Source: Bos javanicus | Taxonomy: Eukaryota; Chordata; Mammalia; Artiodactyla; Bovidae | Direction: 5' to 3' | Assembly: GCF_032452875.1 (NCBI RefSeq) | Contig: NW_026893681.1 | Span: 62,001-126,000 of the forward strand | Length of the DNA: 64,000 nt | Shown here: piece by piece, positions 13,865 through 25,920 of the stretch | Layout: each line of letters begins with the position of its first letter | How positions within the stretch are numbered: the first letter of the stretch is position 1 | Made by a program: the position numbers and the translations under genes | Notes under the pieces: generated by a model | What the model was told of the DNA's origin: nothing | The model's input: only the letters and a program-made list of their open reading frames with translations | Databases searched by the model: none

Positions 13865-15405
13865 ATGTGTCAGATCATGCACTGATCACGTGGCTGATCA
13901 TGCACTGACACTGTGACTGAGCATGGACTGATCACATGACTATCGTGTAGTGATCACGTGACTTAATGGCGCTGATCATGTGACTGATCATGCACTGATC
14001 ATGTTTGCTATCATACACTGATCATGTGCCTCTGGAGGCAATAAACAAAGAGCTGAGTAGGCACGAATCAGTCAGCAGGCAATAATCATGGAACTCAGCT
14101 GTGAGGAATCATGCTGCTCAGCTGGCAATAATCAAGCAGCTGAGCAGGCAGGAATTACGCAGCACAGCTGGCAATTGTCAAGCAGATGACAGGCAGGAAT
14201 CGTGCAGCTCAGCTGGCAATTGTCAAGCAGATGAGCAGACAGTAATCACGCAGCTCAGCAGGCCCAGATCACGTGACTGAGCATGCACTGTTCACGTGGC
14301 TGATCATACACTGATCACGTGATTGATCATGCACTGATCACTTGGATATCATGCACTGATCACGTGGCTGATCATACACTGTTCACGTGTCTGACCATGC
14401 ACTGATCACGTGGCTGATCATACACTGCTCACGTAACTGATAATGCACTTATCACGTGGCTATCATGCACTGAATACGTGGCTGAACATGCACTGTTCAC
14501 GTGGCTGATCACACACCTGTCACGTGACATATCATGCACTGATCACCTGGCACTCATGCACTGATCACGTGGCTGATCATACTCTGCTCACGAAACTCAT
14601 CATGCACACGTCACGTGGCTATCATGCACTGCTCACGTGGTTCGTCATGGAATGATCACGAAGCTACCATTTACTGGTCACGTGACTGATCATGCACAGA
14701 TCACGTAAATGATCATGCACTGTTCACGTGACTGATCATGTACTGATCACGTGACTGATAATGCACTGATCACGTGGCTATCATGCTCTGCTCACGTGGC
14801 TGATCATGCAACGATCACGTAGCAACTATGTAGTGGTCTCGTGACTGATCATGCACTGATCATGTAATTGATCCTGCACTGATCACGTGGCTCATCACGC
14901 ACTGATCCGGTGGCTGACCACACACGTATCACGTGACTGGTCATGTACAGATCCCGTGACTAATCATGAAGTGATCACGTGGCTATCCTGCACTGATCAC
15001 GTGGATATCATGCACTGATCACGTGGCTGATCACACACGTATCACCTGACTGATCATGCACTGATCACGTGGCTATCATGCACTGCTCACGTGGCTGATC
15101 ATGCGATGATCACGCAACTACCATGTACTGGTCACATGACTGATCATGCACTGATCACGTGACTGATCATGCAGTGATCACGTGGCTGTCATGCACTACT
15201 CACGTGGCTGATCATGCAATGATCATGTAGCTACCATGTACAGGTCACGTGAATGATCATACACCCATCAGGTGACTGACCATGCACTGATCACGTGGCT
15301 ATCATGCACTGATCACTAGACTGATCATGCACTGATCACGTCTATATCATGCACTGATCACATGACTGCCCATGCACTGGTCACGTGGATGATCATACAC
15401 TAATC
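13865..15405. repeat. HOR A copy 10
   Basis: This is a 1,541-bp unit with its CAG block at 14038-14261. Private changes include ATGTGTCAGATC at the phase mark, CCATTTACTGG near 14668, CAACTATGTAGTGG near 14823 and GCTGACCACACACG near 14913. CACACGTCACGTGG near 14607 is shared only with copy 11. It is among the copies with the most private variants. Confidence 0.93.
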
Positions 15406-16946
15406 ATGTGACAGATCATGCACTGATCACGTGGCTGATCATGCACTGACACTGTGACTGAGCATGGACTGATCACATGACTATCGTGTAGTGATCACGT
15501 GACTTAATGGCGCTGATCATGTGACTGATCATGCACTGATCATGTTTGCTATCATACACTGATCATGTGCCTCTGGAGGCAATAAACAAAGAGCTGAGTA
15601 GGCACGAATCAGTCAGCAGGCAATAATCATGGAACTCAGCTGTGAGGAATCATGCTGCTCAGCTGGCAATAATCAAGCAGCTGAGCAGGCAGGAATTACG
15701 CAGCACAGCTGACAATTGTCAAGCAGATGACAGGCAGGAATCGTGCAGCTCAGCTGGCAATTGTCAAGCAGATGAGCAGACAGTAATCACGCAGCTCAGC
15801 AGGCCCAGATCACGTGACTGAGCATGCACTGTTCACGTGGCTGATCATACACTGATCACGTGATTGATCATGCACTGATCACTTGGATATCATGCACTGA
15901 TCACGTGGCTGATCATACACTGTTCACGTGTCTGACCATGCACGGATCACGTGGCTGATCATACACTGCTCACGTAACTGATAATGCACTTATCACGTGG
16001 CTATCATGCACTGAATACGTGGCTGAACATGCACTGTTCACGTGGCTGATCACACACCTGTCACGTGACATATCATGCACTGATCACCTGGCACTCATGC
16101 ACTGATCACGTGGCTGATCATACTCTGCTCACGAAACTCATCATGCACACGTCACGTGGCTATCATGCACTGCTCACGTGGTTCGTCATGGAATGATCAC
16201 GAAGCTACCATATACTGGTCACGTGACTGATCATGCACAGATCACGTAAATGATCATGCACTGTTCACGTGACTGATCATGTACTGATCACGTGACTGAT
16301 AATGCACTGATCACGTGGCTATCATGCTCTGCTCACGTGGCTGATCATGCAACGATCACGTAGCAACCATGTAGTGGTCTCGTGACTGATCATGCACTGA
16401 TCATGTAATTGATCCTGCACTGATCACGTGGCTCATCACGCACTGATCCGGTGGCTGATCACACACATATCACGTGACTGGTCATGTACAGATCCCGTGA
16501 CTAATCATGAAGTGATCACGTGGCTATCCTGCACTGATCACGTGGATATCATGCACTGATCACGTGGCTGATCACACACGTATCACCTGACTGATCATGC
16601 ACTGATCACGTGGCTATCATGCACTGCTCACGTGGCTGATCATGCGATGATCACGCAACTACCATGTACTGGTCACATGACTGATCATGCACTGATCACG
16701 TGACTGATCATGCAGTGATCACGTGGCTGTCATGCACTACTCACGTGGCTGATCATGCAATGATCATGTAGCTACCATGTACAGGTCACGTGAATGATCA
16801 TACACCCATCAGGTGACTGACCATGCACTGATCACGTGGCTATCATGCACTGATCACTAGACTGATCATGCACTGATCACGTCTATATCATGCACTGATC
16901 ACATGACTGCCCATGCACTGGTCACGTGGATGATCATACACTAATC
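15406..16946. repeat. HOR A copy 11
   Basis: This is a 1,541-bp unit with its CAG block at 15579-15802. Private variants are TGCACGGATCACG near 15940 and CACACATATCACG near 16461. It is the last regular copy before the rearranged one. Confidence 0.93.
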
Positions 16947-18890
16947 ATGTGACAGATCATGCACTGATCACGTGGCTGATCATGCACTGACACTGTGACT
17001 GAGCATGGACTGATCACATGACTATCGTGTAGTGATCACGTGACTTAATGGCGCTGATCATGTGACTGATCATGCACTGATCATGTTTGCTATCATACAC
17101 TGATCATGTGCCTCTGGAGGCAATAAACAAAGAGCTGAGTAGGCACGAATCAGTCAGCAGGCAATAATCATGGAACTCAGCTGTGAGGAATCATGCTGCT
17201 CAGCTGGCAATAATCAAGCAGCTGAGCAGGCAGGAATTACGCAGCACAGCTGACAATTGTCAAGCAGATGACAGGCAGGAATCGTGCAGCTCAGCTGGCA
17301 ATTGTCAAGCAGATGAGCAGACAGTAATCACGCAGCTCAGCAGGCCCAGATCACGTGACTGAGCATGCACTGTTCACGTGGCTGATCATACACTGATCAC
17401 GTGATTGATCATGCACTGATCACTTGGATATCATGCACTGATCACGTGGCTGATCATACACTGTTCACGTGTCTGACCATGCACTGATCACGTGGCTGAT
17501 CATACACTGCTCACGTAACTGATAATGCACTTATCACGTGGCTATCATGCACTGAATACGTGGCTGAACATGCACTGTTCACGTGGCTGATCACACACCT
17601 GTCACGTGACATATCATGCACTGATCACCTGGAACTCATGCACTGATCACGTGGCTGATCATACTCTGCTCACGAAACTCATCATGCACACATCACGTGG
17701 CTATCATGCACTGCTCACGTGGTTCGTCATGGAATGATCACGAAGCTACCATATACTGGTCACGTGACTGATCATGCACAGATCACGTAAATGATCATGC
17801 ACTGTTCACGTGACTGATCATGTACTGATCACGTGACTGATAATGCACTGATCACGTGGCTATCATGCTCTGCTCACGTGGCTGATCATGCAACGATCAC
17901 GTAGCAACCATGTAGTGGTCTCGTGACTGATCATGCACTGATCATGTAATTGATCCTGCACTGATCACGTGGCTCATCACGCACTGATCCGGTGGCTGAT
18001 CACACACGTATCACGTGACTGGTCATGTACAGATCCCGTGACTAATCATGAAGTGATCACGTGGCTATCCTGCACTGATCACGTGGATATCATGCACTGC
18101 TCACGTGGCTGATCATGCGATGATCACGCAACTACCATGTACTGGTCACATGACTGATCATGCACTGATCACGTGACTGATCATGCAGTGATCACGTGGC
18201 TGTCATGCACTACTCACGTGGCTGATCATGCAATGATCATGTAGCTACCATGTACAGGTCACGTGAATGATCATACACCCATCAGGTGACTGATCATGCA
18301 CTGATCACGTGGCTATCATGCACTGCTCACATGACTGAGCATGCACTGATCAAGTAGCTATCATGCATTGATCACTTGGCTATCATGCACTAATCACGTG
18401 GCTGATCATGCACTGATCACAAAGCTGATCATACACTGATCACGGGACTGTGCATGCACTGATCACGTGGCTGATCATGCAATGATAACCTGGCTATCAT
18501 ACACTGATCACGTGACTGATCATGCACTCTTCACTGGACTGATCATGCACTGATCCCGTGGCTGATCATGCAATGATCAGGAAGCTGATCATACACTGAT
18601 CACGTGACTCTGCCTGCTGTGTGGCTGATCATGCACTGATCACGTGACTGATCATGCAGTGATCACGTGGCTGTCATGCACTACTCACGTGGCTGATCAC
18701 GCAATGATCATGTAGCTACCATGTACAGGTCACGTGAATGATCATACACCCATCAGGTGACTGACCATGCACTGATCACGTGGCTATCATGCACTGATCA
18801 CTAGACTGATCATGCACTGATCACGTCTATATCATGCACTGATCACATGACTGCCCATGCACTGGTCACGTGGATGATCATACACTAATC
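16947..18890. repeat. HOR A copy 12, rearranged (1,944 bp)
   Basis: The CAG block lies at 17120-17343. Compared with copy 11, a 68-bp stretch is missing near 18,100, where TATCATGCACTG runs straight on into CTCACGTGG; the deletion ends share that word. A 471-bp tandem duplication follows. The same A sequence, beginning GATCATGCACTGATCACG, starts at 18,156 and again at 18,627, with about 300 bp of B-type sequence between the two A portions. The arithmetic closes exactly: 1,541 - 68 + 471 = 1,944. Confidence 0.9.
18156..18626. repeat. 471-bp duplicated segment bridging A and B sequence
   Basis: The first part (18,156 to about 18,320) is A-type and reappears from 18,627. The rest, about 18,324 to 18,624, is B-type. 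It includes the B words GCTCACATGACTGAGCATGC and CTCTGCCTGCTGTGTGG (18,609), which also occur after the main A/B junction. Shared monomer words of about 20-30 bp at both switch points fit unequal homologous exchange between an A/B junction and an A copy. Confidence 0.85.
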
Positions 18891-20268
18891 ATGTGACAGA
18901 TCATGCACTGATCACGTGGCTGATCATGCACTGACACTGTGACTGAGCATGGACTGATCACATGACTATCGTGTAGTGATCACGTGACTTAATGGCGCTG
19001 ATCATGTGACTGATCATGCACTGATCATGTTTGCTATCATACACTGATCATGTGCCTCTGGAGGCAATAAACAAAGAGCTGAGTAGGCACGAATCAGTCA
19101 GCAGGCAATAATCATGGAACTCAGCTGTGAGGAATCATGCTGCTCAGCTGGCAATAATCAAGCAGCTGAGCAGGCAGGAATTACGCAGCACAGCTGACAA
19201 TTGTCAAGCAGATGACAGGCAGGAATCGTGCAGCTCAGCTGGCAATTGTCAAGCAGATGAGCAGACAGTAATCACGCAGCTCAGCAGGCCCAGATCACGT
19301 GACTGAGCATGCACTGTTCACGTGGCTGATCATACACTGATCACGTGATTGATCATGCACTGATCACTTGGATATCATGCACTGATCACGTGGCTGATCA
19401 TACACTGTTCACGTGTCTGACCATGCACTGATCACGTGGCTGATCATACACTGCTCACGTAACTGATAATGCACTTATCACGTGGCTATCATGCACTGAA
19501 TACGTGGCTGAACATGCACTGTTCACGTGGCTGATCACACACCTGTCACGTGACATATCATGCACTGATCACCTGGAACTCATGCACTGATCACGTGGCT
19601 GATCATACTCTGCTCACGAAACTCATCATGCACACATCACGTGGCTATCATGCACTGCTCACGTGGTTCGTCATGGAATGATCACGAAGCTACCATATAC
19701 TGGTCACGTGACTGATCATGCACTGATCACGTGGCTATCATGCTCTGCTCACGTGGCTGATCATGCAACGATCACGTAGCAACCATGTAGTGGTCTCGTG
19801 ACTGATCATGCACTGATCATGTAATTGATCCTGCACTGATCACGTGGCTCATCACGCACTGATCCGGTGGCTGATCACACACGTATCACAAGATTGGTCA
19901 TGTACACATCCCGTGACTAATCATGAAGTGATCACGTGGCTATCCTGCACTGATCACGTGGATATCATGCACTGATCACGTGGCTGATCACACACGTATC
20001 ACCTGACTGATCATGCACTGATCACGTGGCTATCATGCACTGCTCACGTGGCTGATCATGCGATGATCACGCAACTACCATGTACTGGTCACATGACTGA
20101 TCATGCACTGATCACGTGACTGATCATGCAGTGATCACGTGGCTGTCATGCACTACTCACGTGGCTGATCATGCAATGATCATGTAGCTACCATGTACAG
20201 GTCACGTGAATGATCATACACCCATCAGGTGACTGACCATGCACTGATCACGTGGCTATCATGCACTG
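18891..20268. repeat. HOR A copy 13, truncated at the A/B junction
   Basis: The CAG block lies at 19064-19287. A 69-bp (3 x 23) deletion lies near 19,720, between GTGACTGATCATGCAC and TGATCACGTGGCTATC. CACAAGATTGGTC near 19,887 is private, where the other copies have CACGTGACTGGTC. The copy ends about 160 bp early, passing into B sequence within a word common to both families (20,238-20,268). Confidence 0.9.
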
Positions 20269-23200
20269 CTCACATGACTGAGCATGCACTGATCACGTAG
20301 CTATCATGCATTGATCACTTGGCTATCATGCACTAATCACGTGGCTGATCATGCACTGATCACGAAGCTGATCATACACTGATCACGGGACTGTGCATGC
20401 ACTGATCACGTGGCTGATCATGCACTGATCACGTGGCTGATCATGCAATGATAACCTGGCTATCATACACTGATCACGTGACTGATCATGCACTCTTCAC
20501 TGGCCTGATCATGCACTGATCCCGTGGCTGATCATGCAATGATCAGGAAGCTGATCATACACTGATCACGTGACTCTGCCTGCTGTGTGGCTGATCATGC
20601 ACTGATCACGTGGCTGATCATACACTGATCACGTGCTGATCATGCACTGATCACTGTGCGGATCATGAACTGATCACGTGGCTGATCATACACTGATCAC
20701 GTGGCTGTTCATGCACTGATCACGTGGCTGATCATACACTTATCAAATTACTGATAATGCACTGATCACGTGCCTGATTATGCACTGATCACGAAGCTGA
20801 CCATACACTGACTGTGCATTCACTGATCACGTGGCTGATCATGCACTGATCACCTGGCTGATCATACACTGATCACCTGGCTGATCATACACTGATCATA
20901 TGACTGATCATGCACTGATCACGTGTCTGATAATCCACTGATTTGAAGCTGATCATAGACTGATCACGTGATTCATGCCCTGATCACGGGGCTGATCTTG
21001 CACATATCAAGTGGCTGATCAAGCACTGATCACGTGACTGATCATTCACAGATCACGTGACTGATCATGCACTGATCACGTGGCTGACCATGCACTAATC
21101 ACGTAGCTGATCATATACTGACCACGTGACTGTGCATGCACTGATAACTTGGCTGATCATGCCCTGATCACGAGGCTGATCATGCACTGATCACATGGCT
21201 GATCATACACTGATCACGTGCCTGATCATGCACTAATCACTTTGCGGAACATGCACTATTCACGTGGCTGATCATACACTGATCACGTGGCTGACCATAC
21301 TCTGATCACGTGGCTGATCATACACTGATCACACGGCTGATCATGCACTGATCACGTGTCTATCATGCACTAATCACGTGAATGCGAATGAACTGATCAC
21401 TTACCTGTTCATGCAGTGATTCTGTGGCTATCATGCACTGATCACGTGGCTGATCATGCACTGATCACATGACTGATTAAGCACTGATCGCGTAGCTATA
21501 ATGCACTGATCACATGACTGCGCATGCCATGATCATGTGACTGATCATGCACTGATCACGTTGCTATCATGCACTGATAACGTGGCTGATCATGCAGTGA
21601 TCATGTGACTGATTATGCACTGATCTCGAAGCTATCATGCACTGATCACATGACAGCTCATGCCATGATCACGTGACTGATCATGCACTGATCACGTGGC
21701 TGATCATGCACTGATCATGAGACTGAGCATGCACTGATCACGTAGCTATCATGAATTGATCAATTGGCTATCATGCACTGATCACGTGGCTGATCATACA
21801 CTGATCACGAGGCTGATCATGCACTAATCACGTTGCTTACCATGCACTGATCAGGTGGCTATCATGCACTGATCACGTGGCTGATCATGCACTGCTCACA
21901 TGGCTGATCGTACACTGATCACGTGACAGATCATGCACTGATCACGTGACTGATAATGCACTGATCTGGTGGCTATCATGCATTGATCACGTGATTGGTC
22001 ATACACAGATCACGTGACTGATCATGCACTGATCACGTGACTGCACATGCACTGATCATGTAAATGTAGGCAATGATCACATGGCTATCATGCACTGATC
22101 ACGTGGCTGATCATGCACTGATCATGAGACTGAGCATGCACTGATCACGTAGCTATCATGCATTGATCAATTGGCTATCATGCACTGATCACGTGGCTGA
22201 TCATACACTGATCACGTGGCTGATCATGCACTAATCACGTTGCTTATCATGCACTGATCAGGTGGCTATCATGCACTGATCAGGTGGCTATCATGCACTG
22301 ATCACGTGGCTGATCATGCACTGCTCACATGGCTGATCGTACACTGATCACGTGGCTGATCATGCACTAATCACGTTCCTTATCCTGCAATGATCAGGTT
22401 GCTATCATGCACTGATCACATGGCTGATCATACACTGATCAGGTGACTGCGCATGCACTGATCACATGACTGATCATGCACTGATCATGTGGCTGATCAT
22501 GCACTGATAAGCTGGCTATCATACACTGATCAGGTGACTGATCATGCACTCTTCACGTGCCTGATCATGCACTGATCACGTGGCTGATCATGCACTGAAT
22601 ACGAAGCTGATCATACACTGATCACGTGACTGTGCATGCACTGATAACTTTGCTGGTATGCACTAATCCCGTGGCTGATCATGCACTAATCACATTGCCG
22701 ATCATGCACTGATCACGTGACTGATCATGCACTGATCTGGTGCCTATCAGGCATTGATCCCGTGGTTGATCATACACTGATCACATGACTGATCATGCAC
22801 TGATCACCTGGCTATCATGCACTGATCACGTAGCTGATCATGCACTGATCAAGTGATTGAACATGCACTGAAGACGTGACTGATCCTGCACTAATCACAT
22901 GGCTATCATGCACTGATCATGTGACTGCGCATCCACTGATCTCGAGGATGATCGTACACTGATCACGTGGCTGATCAGGAACTGATTACATGACTGACCA
23001 TACAGTGATCACGTGTCTGAATATTGCTGATCATGTTATTGATCATGTGCTGATCAGGTGTGTATCATGCACTGATCACCTGACTGCGCATGCACTGACC
23101 ATGTAACTGTAGGCAATTATCACATGGCTATCATGCAGTGATCACGTGGATGATCATGCACTGACCATGCACTGATCAGGTGGCTATCATGCACTGCTTA

Positions 23201-25920
23201 CGAGGCTGATCATGCACTGATCACATGGCAATCATGCACTGATCACGTGTCTTATCATACACTGATCCTTGACTGATCATGCACTGATCACGTGCCTGAT
23301 CATTCACTGATCACCTGGCTGATCATGCACTGATCACGAAGCTGATCATACACTGATCACGTGACTGCATGCACTGATCATTTCGATGATCATGCATTGA
23401 TCAAGGGGCTGATCATGCACTGACCACGTGGCTGATCCTACAATGATCACGTGACTGATCATGCACTGATCACGCGGCTGACCATGCACTGATCACGAAG
23501 CTGATCATACACTGATCACGTGACTGTGCATGCACTGATAACGTGGGTGATCATGCACTGATCACGTGTTTGATCATGCACTGATCACGTGGCTGATCAT
23601 ACACTGTTCATGTGCCTGATCATGCACTAAATATGTTGCGGATCATGCACTGATCACGTAGCTGATCATACACTGATCACCTGGCTGATCATACTCTGAT
23701 CACCTGGCTGATCAGACACTGATCACGTGGCTGATCATACTCTGAACACGAAGCTGATCATACACTGATCACGTGACTGCATGCACTGATCAATTGACTG
23801 CCCATGCGCTGATCACGTGGATGATCATGCGCTGATCATGTGACTGATCATGCACTAAAAAAATGGCTGATCAAGCCCTGATCACATGACTGATCATGCA
23901 CTGTTCACGAAGCTGATCATACAATGATCACGTGACTGTGCATGCACTGATCACTTGGCTGATCATGCACAGATCACATGGCTATCATGCACTGATCACT
24001 TGATTGTGCATGCAATAATCACGTGGATGATCATGCATTTATCACGTGGCTGATCATGCACTAATCACAAGGGTGATCATGAACTGATCACGTGACTTAG
24101 CATGCTGTGATCTCGTGTCTGAATGGTGCTGATCATGTGACTAATCAAGAACTGATCACGTGGCTATCATGCACTGATCACGTGGCTGATCATGCACTGA
24201 TCACATGACTGATTAAGCACTGATCGTGTAGCTATAATGCACTGATCACATGACTGCGCATGCCATGATCATGTGACTGATCATGCACTGATCACGTGGC
24301 TATCATGCACTGATAACGTGGCTGATCATGCAGTGATCATGTGACTGATTATGCACTGATCGCGAGCTATCATGCACTGATCACATGACAGCTCATGCCA
24401 TGATCGCGTGACTGATCATGCACTGATCACGTGGCTATCATGCACTGATCATATGGCTAATCATACATTGATCACCTAAATAATCATGCACTCATCCCGG
24501 GGCGGTCTTGCACTGATCACGTGGCTGATCAGGCACTGATAACTTAGCTATCATGCACTGATCACATGACTGCGCAAGAACTGTTCACGTGGATATCATA
24601 CACTGGACACGTGACAGATCATGCACTGATCACGTGACTGATCATGCACTGATCTGGTGGCTATCATGCATTGATCACGTGATTGGTCATACACAGATCA
24701 CGTGACTGATCATGCACTGATCACGTGACTGCACATGCACTGATCATGTAAATGTAGGCAATGATCACATGGCTATCATGCACTGATCACGTGGCTGATC
24801 ATGCACTGATCATGAGACTGAGCATGCACTGATCACGTAGCTATCATGCATTGATCAATTGGCTATCATGCACTGATCACGTGGCTGATCATACACTGAT
24901 CACGTGGCTGATCATGCACTAATCACGTTGCTTATCATGCACTGATCAGGTGGCTATCATGCACTGATCACGTGGCTGATCATGCACTGCTCACATGGCT
25001 GATCGTACACTGATCACGTGGCTGATCATGCACTAATCACGTTCCTTATCCTGCAATGATCAGGTTGCTATCATGCACTGATCACATGGCTGATCATACA
25101 CTGATCAGGTGACTGCGCATGCACTGATCACATGACTGATCATGCACTGATCATGTGGCTGATCATGCACTGATAAGCTGGCTATCATACACTGATCAGG
25201 TGACTGATCATGCACTCTTCACGTGCCTGATCATGCACTGATCACGTGGCTGATCATGCACTGAATACGAAGCTGATCATGCACTGATCACGTGACTGTG
25301 CATGCACTGATAACTTGGCTGGTCATGCACTAATCACATTGCCGATCATGCACTGATCACGTGACTGATCATGCACTGATCTGGTGCCTATCAGGCATTG
25401 ATCCCGTGGTTGATCATACACTGATCACATGACTGATCATGCACTGATCACCTGGCTATCATGCACTGATCACGTAGCTGATCATGCACTGATCAAGTGA
25501 TTGAACATGCACTGAAGACGTGACTGATCCTGCACTAATCACATGGCTATCATGCACTGATCATGTGACTGATCATGCACTGATCTGGTGCCTATCATGC
25601 ATTGATCCCGTGGTTGATCATACACTGATCACATGACTGATCATGCACTGATCACCTGGCTATCATGCACTGATCATGTGACTGCGCATCCACTGATCTC
25701 GAGGATGATCGTACACTGATCACGTGGCTGATCAGGAGCTGATCACATGACTGACCATACAGTGATCATGTGTCTGAATATTGCTGATCATGTTATTGAT
25801 CATGTGCTGATCAGGTGTGTATCATGCACTGATCACCTGACTGCGCATGCACTGACCATGTAACTGTAGGCAATTATCACATGGCTATCATGCAGTGATC
25901 ACGTGGATGATCATGCACTG
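20269..25920. repeat. Family B patchwork without CAG block
   Basis: Monomer variants are those of the later B units, in recognisable order: the landmark CTCTGCCTGCTGTGTGG (20,573), CTGATTTGAAGCTG (20,938), GTCTGAATATTGCTG (23,014 and 25,772), CTAAAAAAATGGC (23,854) and TCATCCCGGGGCGGTCTTG (24,492). No CAG-rich block occurs anywhere in this stretch. One module appears twice: GATCTGGTGGCTATC is at 21,963 and 24,651, and the sequence after each is near-identical to about 1 kb, to the GTCTGAATATTG word. A shorter internal duplication of about 410 bp repeats the word CATGAGACTGAGC near 21,716 and 22,126. No gene was found. Confidence 0.88.
21963..23180. repeat. B module, first of three copies before 33 kb
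   Basis: The module starts at GATCTGGTGGCTATC, passes CATGAGACTGAGC, GTTCCTTATCCTGC and GTGCCTATCAGGC, and ends after GTCTGAATATTGC and TAACTGTAGGC. The same order recurs from 24,651 and from 31,248, and once in each complete long B unit after 35.5 kb (its first part is missing from the 35.5-kb unit). After this copy the sequence jumps near 23,180 to the GCTTACGAGG monomer, skipping roughly 200 bp that other units have here. Confidence 0.8.

Larger units (their letters stand above)
1..20268. repeat. Higher-order array A, 1,540/1,541-bp period
   Basis: Using the word ATGTGACAGATC as phase mark, starts fall at 1, 1541, 3082, 4622, 6162, 7702, 9242, 10783, 12324, 13865 (written ATGTGTCAG there), 15406, 16947 and 18891. 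Spacing is 1,540 or 1,541 except for 1,944 in the twelfth interval. Each copy has about 57 divergent 23-bp monomers plus one CAG-rich block starting 173 bases into the copy. By eye, copies differ at few positions, while monomers inside one copy differ strongly. That is the usual pattern of a homogenised higher-order repeat. Confidence 0.95.

Noticed and set aside
780..23410. CENP-B box (searched around TTCG in GGTTCGTCATGGAATG and ATTTCGATGATCATGC)
   Set aside because: The required A and CGGG positions after TTCG are absent at both word types, so the core nTTCGnnnnAnnCGGGn is not met.
23852..23866. Run of seven A (CTAAAAAAATGG) as a retroposon poly-A tail
   Set aside because: It is confined to one monomer in phase with its neighbours, recurs once per B unit, and has no SINE or LINE sequence or target-site duplication beside it.
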